From Bradyrhizobium sp. (GTDB lineage Bacteria > Pseudomonadota > Alphaproteobacteria > Rhizobiales > Xanthobacteraceae): a DNA stretch of 9,669 bases. The translations under genes were made by a program, and so were the position numbers. Every line of letters starts with the position of its first letter. Within the stretch, counting starts at the first letter, position 1. The notes below the pieces were generated by a model, which saw only the letters and a program-made list of their open reading frames with translations, did not search any database and was not told the DNA's origin. The stretch spans positions 1 to 9,669 of the forward strand of contig JACDAG010000420.1 of assembly GCA_013695565.1 (NCBI GenBank), given 5' to 3'. Positions 5,527 to 9,669 of the stretch are shown here, piece by piece.

Positions 5527-6558
5527 ATGACCGCAAAGGCTGACGTCGGATATCATGCCAGGCAGCACGCGCGATGGCGCCTCAGTGAAGTCGCATTCTG
5601 GGTTCTCGTGCTGGCCGGCGCGTTGTTGTTTCCGTCCCGCTATCTGATCATGACCGACATCCTGCGGCTCGGGCTATTTGCCTTGTCGCTCGATCTGATC
5701 CTGGGGTATGCCGGCGTGGTATCGCTCGGCCACGCCGCGTTCTTCGGCGTCGGCGCCTATTCCGCGGGGCTGCTGGCATTGCACGGCATTATCCCCGAAC
5801 CCGTGCTGGCGCTGCTCGCCGCCGGCCTCATCGCCACCGGGGTGGGCTTCCTCACCAGCTTCCTCGTGATCAGGGGCGTCGACCTGACCCGGTTGATGGT
5901 GACGCTGGGGATTGCGCTGTTGCTGGAGGCGCTGGCGGAGCGCTTTTCCAACATCACGGGCGGCTCCGACGGGCTGCAGGGCATCGAGATGCAGCCAATT
6001 CTCGGGCTGTTCGCGTTCGACATGTTCGGCAAGGTCGGTTTCTTCTACTGCCTTGCCGTGCTGTTCATCCTGTTCCTGCTGGCGCGGCGCATCGTGCATT
6101 CGCCTTTCGGCCTGTCGTTGCGCGCGATCCGCAACAATCCGCTGCGGGCGGCCGCGATCGGTATCCCCGTCAACCGGCGGCTGATTGCGGTCTATACGCT
6201 GTCGGCGTTTTATGCCGGGATCGCAGGCGCTCTGTTCACCCAGACCACGGCGCTGGCCTCGCTGGATGTGTTCGCGTTCGAACGCTCCGCCGACCTGATG
6301 CTGGTGCTGGTGATCGGCGGCACCGGCTATCTCTATGGCGGGCTGATCGGTGCCGTGGCGTTCAAGATGCTGCAGGAAGTGTTCTCGACCATCACGCCGC
6401 AATATTGGCAGTTCTGGATCGGCCTCGTGCTGGTCGTGATCGTGCTGGTCGGCCGGGCGCGCATGCATCGCTGGGCGCTGTGGCTGCCGAACCTGGTGAT
6501 CCGGCAGTTTGCCGGACGCAAGGCCGTCGTTGTGGTTCCCGAAAGGGACGCGTCATGA
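5527..6558 (+). CDS. livM: LIV-type ABC transporter permease (LivM family)
   Basis: This 343-residue inner-membrane protein is the second channel subunit, pairing with LivH. After a basic cytoplasmic N-terminus (1-20) come about eight to ten membrane segments. The block LGYAGVVSLGHAAFFGVGAY (59-78) and NITGGSDGL (142-150) are LivM hallmarks. SPFGLSLRAIRNNPLRAAAI (192-211) is the cytoplasmic coupling loop. A C-terminal tail of about 30 residues (from about 313) is basic and ends in a short charged stretch. The start lies 7 nt after the livH stop with no clear Shine-Dalgarno, suggesting translational coupling. The stop overlaps the livG start by 4 nt (ATGA, 6555-6558). Everything seen is ordinary for the family. 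Confidence 0.95.
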   Translation: MTAKADVGYHARQHARWRLSEVAFWVLVLAGALLFPSRYLIMTDILRLGLFALSLDLILGYAGVVSLGHAAFFGVGAYSAGLLALHGIIPEPVLALLAAGLIATGVGFLTSFLVIRGVDLTRLMVTLGIALLLEALAERFSNITGGSDGLQGIEMQPILGLFAFDMFGKVGFFYCLAVLFILFLLARRIVHSPFGLSLRAIRNNPLRAAAIGIPVNRRLIAVYTLSAFYAGIAGALFTQTTALASLDVFAFERSADLMLVLVIGGTGYLYGGLIGAVAFKMLQEVFSTITPQYWQFWIGLVLVVIVLVGRARMHRWALWLPNLVIRQFAGRKAVVVVPERDAS

Positions 6559-7307
6559 CGGTTGCGCTGGAAACGAACGGGCTGGAGAAACGGTTCGGCG
6601 GTCTCAGGGTCACCCGGGATCTGTCGCTCAAGATAGAGCAGGGCGCTCGCCACGCGCTGATCGGCCCCAACGGCGCCGGCAAGACCACCGTCATCAATCT
6701 CTTGACTGGCGTGCTCAAGCCCGATGCCGGGCGCATCCTGCTCGAGGGCAACGACATCACCGACCTGGCCGTCCACACCAGGGTGCTGCGCGGGCTGTCG
6801 CGCACCTTCCAGATCAACCAGCTTTATGCCGATTTGACGCCGCTCGAGACCATCGGTCTTGCGGTGTCGGAGCGGCTGGGCCGCGGCGGCGACTGGTGGC
6901 GCCGGATGGGGACGCGCGACGACGTCAATGCCGAGATCGCGGAGAATCTGGCGCGCTTCCGGCTGCTCGACGTCATGAACGACCTGACCGTGACCCTGCC
7001 TTATGGAAAACAGCGTCTGCTCGAGATCGCGGTCGCCATTGCCGCCAGGCCGCGCGTGCTGCTGCTCGACGAGCCGGCCGCCGGCGTGCCCGAAAGCGAG
7101 CGCCACGATATCCTCGCCGCCGTGGCGGCGTTGCCGCGCGACGTCACCGTGCTCCTGATCGAGCACGACATGGATCTGGTGTTCTCGTTCGCCGACCGTA
7201 TTTCGGTGCTGGTCAATGGCGCGATGCTGGTGGAGGGTCCGCCGGACGAGGTGGCGCGCGACGCAAGAGTGAAGGCGGTCTATCTCGGCGAGGCCGCCGA
7301 TGTCTGA
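6555..7307 (+). CDS. livG: LIV-type ABC transporter ATP-binding protein (LivG family)
   Basis: This 250-residue cytoplasmic ATPase drives import together with LivF. Walker A is GPNGAGKTT (37-45), the Q-loop glutamine is Q86 (RTFQ), Walker B is VLLLDEP (168-174) and the switch histidine is H204 (LIEHDM). The ABC signature is LPYGKQ (148-153) instead of the usual LSGGQ or LSYGQ, and the D-loop region reads AAGVPESE. From memory this variant recurs in a subgroup of HAAT ATPases, so it probably marks a subfamily rather than a defect. The ATG at 6555 is chosen because it overlaps the livM stop (ATGA) and starts directly at the first strand; an in-frame upstream extension to 6405 lies entirely inside livM. 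The C-terminus (VKAVYLGEAADV) is the family's usual end and overlaps livF by 8 nt. Confidence 0.95.
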   Translation: MTVALETNGLEKRFGGLRVTRDLSLKIEQGARHALIGPNGAGKTTVINLLTGVLKPDAGRILLEGNDITDLAVHTRVLRGLSRTFQINQLYADLTPLETIGLAVSERLGRGGDWWRRMGTRDDVNAEIAENLARFRLLDVMNDLTVTLPYGKQRLLEIAVAIAARPRVLLLDEPAAGVPESERHDILAAVAALPRDVTVLLIEHDMDLVFSFADRISVLVNGAMLVEGPPDEVARDARVKAVYLGEAADV

Positions 7308-8016
7308 TCTGCTCGCCATCGAAGGGCTGCGCGCCGGTTACAGCGAAGCGGTGGTATTGCCCGAAATGTCGCTGCGCCTGCCGGAAAGCCAGGTGCTGGC
7401 GCTGCTGGGACGCAACGGCACCGGCAAGACCACGCTGGTCAATTCGATCGTCGGGATCACCCGCCGTTTTGGCGGCACCATTACCCTCGGCGGGCTCGAC
7501 ATCACCGCGATGCGGCCGGATCAGCGGGCGCGGGCGGGTATCGGCTGGGTGCCGCAGGAGCGCAATATCTTCCGTTCGCTGACGGTGGAGGAGAACATGA
7601 CCGCCGTCGCCCAGCCCGGCCCGTGGACAGTGACAAAAGTCTACGAGATGTTTCCGCGGCTGAAGGAGCGTCGCAACAATTTCGGCAACCAGCTTTCGGG
7701 CGGTGAACAGCAGATGCTGGCGATCGGCCGCGCGCTGACGCTCAATCCGAAGGTGCTGCTGCTGGACGAGCCGACCGAGGGGCTGGCCCCGATCATCGTC
7801 GAAGAGCTGCTGAAGGCGCTGGGCGCCATCACCCGGGCCGGCGGCATTTGCTCCATCATTGTCGAACAGAACGCGCAGAAGATTCTAGGGCTTGCCGACC
7901 GCGTTGTGATATTGGAGCGCGGCGCGATCGTCCATGATGCGGCAAGCAGCACGTTAAAAGCCGATCCCGCCGTCCTGGAACGCTTTCTCGGCGTCTCCGG
8001 CGCGACAGCACATTAG
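7300..8016 (+). CDS. livF: LIV-type ABC transporter ATP-binding protein (LivF family)
   Basis: This 238-residue protein is the second ATPase of the importer. Walker A is GRNGTGKTT (37-45), the Q-loop is VPQ (Q86), the signature is LSGGEQ (132-137) and Walker B is VLLLDEP (152-158). At the switch position the sequence is VEQNAQ, with Gln where many ABC proteins have His; this is normal for LivF. GWVPQERNIFRSLTVEEN (82-99) is also characteristic. The start overlaps the end of livG by 8 nt (7300-7307), which points to coupled translation and equal amounts of the two ATPases. The next gene starts 21 nt after its stop with its own ribosome binding site, so it is probably in the same transcript. 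Confidence 0.96.
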   Translation: MSDLLAIEGLRAGYSEAVVLPEMSLRLPESQVLALLGRNGTGKTTLVNSIVGITRRFGGTITLGGLDITAMRPDQRARAGIGWVPQERNIFRSLTVEENMTAVAQPGPWTVTKVYEMFPRLKERRNNFGNQLSGGEQQMLAIGRALTLNPKVLLLDEPTEGLAPIIVEELLKALGAITRAGGICSIIVEQNAQKILGLADRVVILERGAIVHDAASSTLKADPAVLERFLGVSGATAH

Positions 8017-8037
8017 AGTTCCTCGGGAGTTAAGACC

Positions 8038-9156
8038 ATGCAGCGAACCAAAGCCCCTTTCCGCGCCGACGAGGTCGGCAGCCTGTTGCGGCCGCCGCGC
8101 ATCAAGGAGGCGCGCGCCAGGCTGGAGAAGGGCGAGATCTCGTCCGATGACCTGCGCAAGGTCGAGGACATGGAGATCGAGAAGGTCGTGCACAAGCAGG
8201 CCTCGATCGGCCTGAATCTCGCGACCGACGGCGAATTCCGCCGCTCCTGGTGGCATTTCGACTTTCTCGCCGAGCTGACGGGATGCGAACTGTTTCATCC
8301 CGAGACCGGCATCCAGTTCGCCGGGGTGGAGACCCGGCATGACGCGGTGCGGGTGATCGGCAAGCTCGATTTCCCCGCCGATCATCCGATGCTCGATCAT
8401 TTTCGTTTCCTGAAAAAACATGCGGACGCCGCGCATGTGATGCCGAAGATGACGATCCCGTCGCCAGCGGTGCTGCATTTCCGCGGCGGCCGCAGGGCGA
8501 TCTCGAAAGATGTCTATCCCGATCTCGACATGTTCTTCGAGGATCTCGGCAAGACCTACCGCAAGGCCGTCAAGGCGTTTTACGATGCCGGCTGCCGCTA
8601 CCTTCAGTTCGACGATACGGTCTGGGCCTATCTCTGCTCGCAGGAGGAATTGAAAAAGGCTCGCGAGCGCGGCGACAATCCCGACGGCCTTCAGGAAATC
8701 TACGCTCGCGTCATCAACTACGCGATATCAGAGCGGCCGGCCGACATGACCATCACCACGCATGTCTGTCGCGGCAATTTCCGCTCCACCTGGATTTCGT
8801 CCGGCGGCTACGAGCCGGTGGCGGAGACCATGCTGGCCGGCACCAATTACGACGGCTATTTCCTCGAATACGATTCCGAGCGCGCCGGCGGCTTCGAGCC
8901 GCTGCGCTATCTGCCGAAGGGCAACAAGATCGTGGTGGTCGGTGTCATCACCTCGAAATCGGGCGAGCTGGAAAAGAAGGAAGACATCAAGGCGCGGCTG
9001 CTGGAGGCGAGCAAATTCGCGCCGCTGGACCAGCTCGCGGTATCGCCGCAATGCGGTTTCGCTTCCACCGAGGAAGGCAATTTGCTGACCGAGGAAGAGC
9101 AGTGGGCCAAGCTCAAGCTCGCGGTCGATGTCGCCAAGGAGATGTGGGGGAAGTAG
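8038..9156 (+). CDS. Short MetE-like zinc methyltransferase (cobalamin-independent methionine synthase II family)
   Basis: This 372-residue protein corresponds to only the C-terminal catalytic barrel of MetE (full-length MetE is about 750 residues). H242 and C244 (THVCRGN), E277 (FLEYDSE) and C339 (SPQCGFAS) fit the zinc ligands His, Cys, Glu and Cys of MetE, the zinc activating a thiol. D192 (YLQFDD) aligns with the substrate-binding Asp of MetE, and VGSLLRP (13-19) and DGEFRRS (64-70) match other barrel motifs. GGGAG (8025-8029) lies 8 nt before the ATG. Known relatives include methionine synthases using various methyl donors, and the alkyl-transferring epoxyalkane:coenzyme M transferase, so the reaction could be methyl or other alkyl transfer to or from a thiol. 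Its place as last gene of a LIV-type transporter operon suggests it acts on the imported compound or on methionine supply. The zinc-enzyme assignment is strong; the substrate is unknown. Confidence 0.88.
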   Translation: MQRTKAPFRADEVGSLLRPPRIKEARARLEKGEISSDDLRKVEDMEIEKVVHKQASIGLNLATDGEFRRSWWHFDFLAELTGCELFHPETGIQFAGVETRHDAVRVIGKLDFPADHPMLDHFRFLKKHADAAHVMPKMTIPSPAVLHFRGGRRAISKDVYPDLDMFFEDLGKTYRKAVKAFYDAGCRYLQFDDTVWAYLCSQEELKKARERGDNPDGLQEIYARVINYAISERPADMTITTHVCRGNFRSTWISSGGYEPVAETMLAGTNYDGYFLEYDSERAGGFEPLRYLPKGNKIVVVGVITSKSGELEKKEDIKARLLEASKFAPLDQLAVSPQCGFASTEEGNLLTEEEQWAKLKLAVDVAKEMWGK

Positions 9157-9164
9157 GGCGGGTG

Positions 9165-9185
9165 CTTTCCGGGCACGCCGGAAGG
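9165..9185 (+). terminator. Weak hairpin downstream of the MetE-like gene
   Basis: CTTTCCGG (9165-9172), a 5-nt loop GCACG, and CCGGAAGG (9178-9185) form an 8-bp stem with one G-U pair, 9 nt after the stop codon. No T-run follows, so it is not a classic intrinsic terminator. It lies between convergent genes and could act as a 3' end-protecting hairpin. Confidence 0.35.
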
Positions 9186-9209
9186 GTCGTATGCGCTGAG
9201 CCGCAGAAA

Positions 9210-9669
9210 TCAAATAGCCTTGAGCTTGCGATAGGCAAACCAGACCATCCTCAACAGCAGCCAGCCGTCGCGAAAGCGCGAGATCTGGGTTTCGCCGAAA
9301 GTGCGGCCTTGTAGTGGATCGGCGTCTCGACGATTTTCAGGGTCTGCTTGGCGGCGCCGAAAATCAGATCGAAATCGCCGAACGGATCGAAATTGCCGAA
9401 ATAGGCGCGCTCCCGCGCCAGCATCTCGTAGTCCTTTCGCAGCAACACCTTGGTGCCGCACAGCGTGTCGGTCAGGCGGGTATTGACGAGATAGCTGAAC
9501 AGAGAGGCGAAGCAGCGGTTGGCAATGAATCAGCGGGCGCATCGCCTCACTTTCCATGGATAGACCAGCCGGGTGCCGTTGACGAATTCGGCCTTCCCGC
9601 TCTCGATCACGGCGTGGTACTTCGGCAGCGCCTCCGGCGGCATCGTCAGGTCCGCGTCCAGGATCATCA
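9210..9669 (-). pseudogene. Family 2 glycosyltransferase (polyprenol-phosphate sugar transferase type), frameshifted and partial
   Basis: The 5' part lies outside the window. Reading leftward, the first frame gives MILDADLTMPPEALPKYH, containing the DAD metal/nucleotide-sugar motif of DPM1-like GT2 enzymes, then EFVNGTRLVYP. Near 9558-9559 the frame shifts to MESEAMRPL (9557 leftward). Near 9530 it returns to FIANRCFASLFSYL, then TDTLCGTKVL and FGDFDLIFGA. Near 9305 it shifts once more to TFGETQISRFRDGWLLLRM, ending KLKAI with TGA at 9210-9212. These blocks appear in this order in intact bacterial homologues, as I recall them. Such enzymes transfer a sugar from a nucleotide donor to a membrane lipid or glycan acceptor. 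As written, the unshifted frame stops at a TGA just before FIANRCF, so no full-length product is expected. All three lesions fit loss of one or two bases from short runs. Genuine decay or assembly error are both possible. Confidence 0.72.

Noticed and set aside
6405..6554. Upstream in-frame extension of the livG-type ATPase
   Set aside because: It lies wholly inside livM, and the ATG at 6555 overlaps the livM stop as ATGA and begins at the normal first strand of the domain.
8038..9156. Calling the last gene a full metE
   Set aside because: It is half the length of MetE and lacks the N-terminal barrel; it belongs to the short MetE-like family whose donors and acceptors vary.

Overview
The window looks like chromosomal DNA from a high-GC alphaproteobacterium, most likely of the Bradyrhizobium/Rhodopseudomonas group. 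That placement is inferred from codon use, from several protein sequences that read like this group (the HemD-type protein, the small lipoprotein, the MetE-like protein), and from a palindrome-rich intergenic repeat of a type I associate with these genomes. It is not a database result.

Left part (1-2963). A uroporphyrinogen-III synthase-type gene runs leftward off the window edge. It is divergent from purU (formyltetrahydrofolate deformylase), with a short inverted repeat between them. Downstream of purU, 1814-2273 lacks a clean gene but contains a leftward coding sequence broken by about four small frameshifts. It can be followed through three frames to a protein with one predicted membrane segment and a conserved-looking C-terminus. 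Next come a small tandem repeat, a 54-residue rightward ORF (2409-2573) and a leftward lipoprotein gene (2685-2963).

Central and right part (2964-9156). A consensus -35 box followed by a perfect 12-bp inverted repeat (3056-3083) sits at the head of a leader of about 250 nt. After it come six rightward genes in one apparent operon: a periplasmic substrate-binding protein (LivK type), two permeases (LivH, LivM), two ATPases (LivG, LivF), and a 372-residue zinc-type MetE-like methyltransferase. LivM/LivG and LivG/LivF overlap. A roughly 108-bp repeat rich in perfect palindromes separates the binding-protein gene from the permease genes and probably sets differential mRNA stability. The transporter and enzyme form a plausible uptake-plus-metabolism unit for an unidentified amino acid-like or methylated compound. 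True leucine transport is not shown.

Right edge (9157-9669). A weak hairpin lies between convergent genes. It is followed by the C-terminal part of a family 2 glycosyltransferase (polyprenol-phosphate sugar transferase type) on the minus strand, broken by about three small frameshifts.

No CRISPR array, tRNA, rRNA, integrase or insertion sequence is visible. The most unusual signals are the two frameshift-riddled genes flanking otherwise intact genes, the operator-like palindrome, the intra-operon repeat, and the pairing of a LIV-type transporter with a short MetE-like enzyme.
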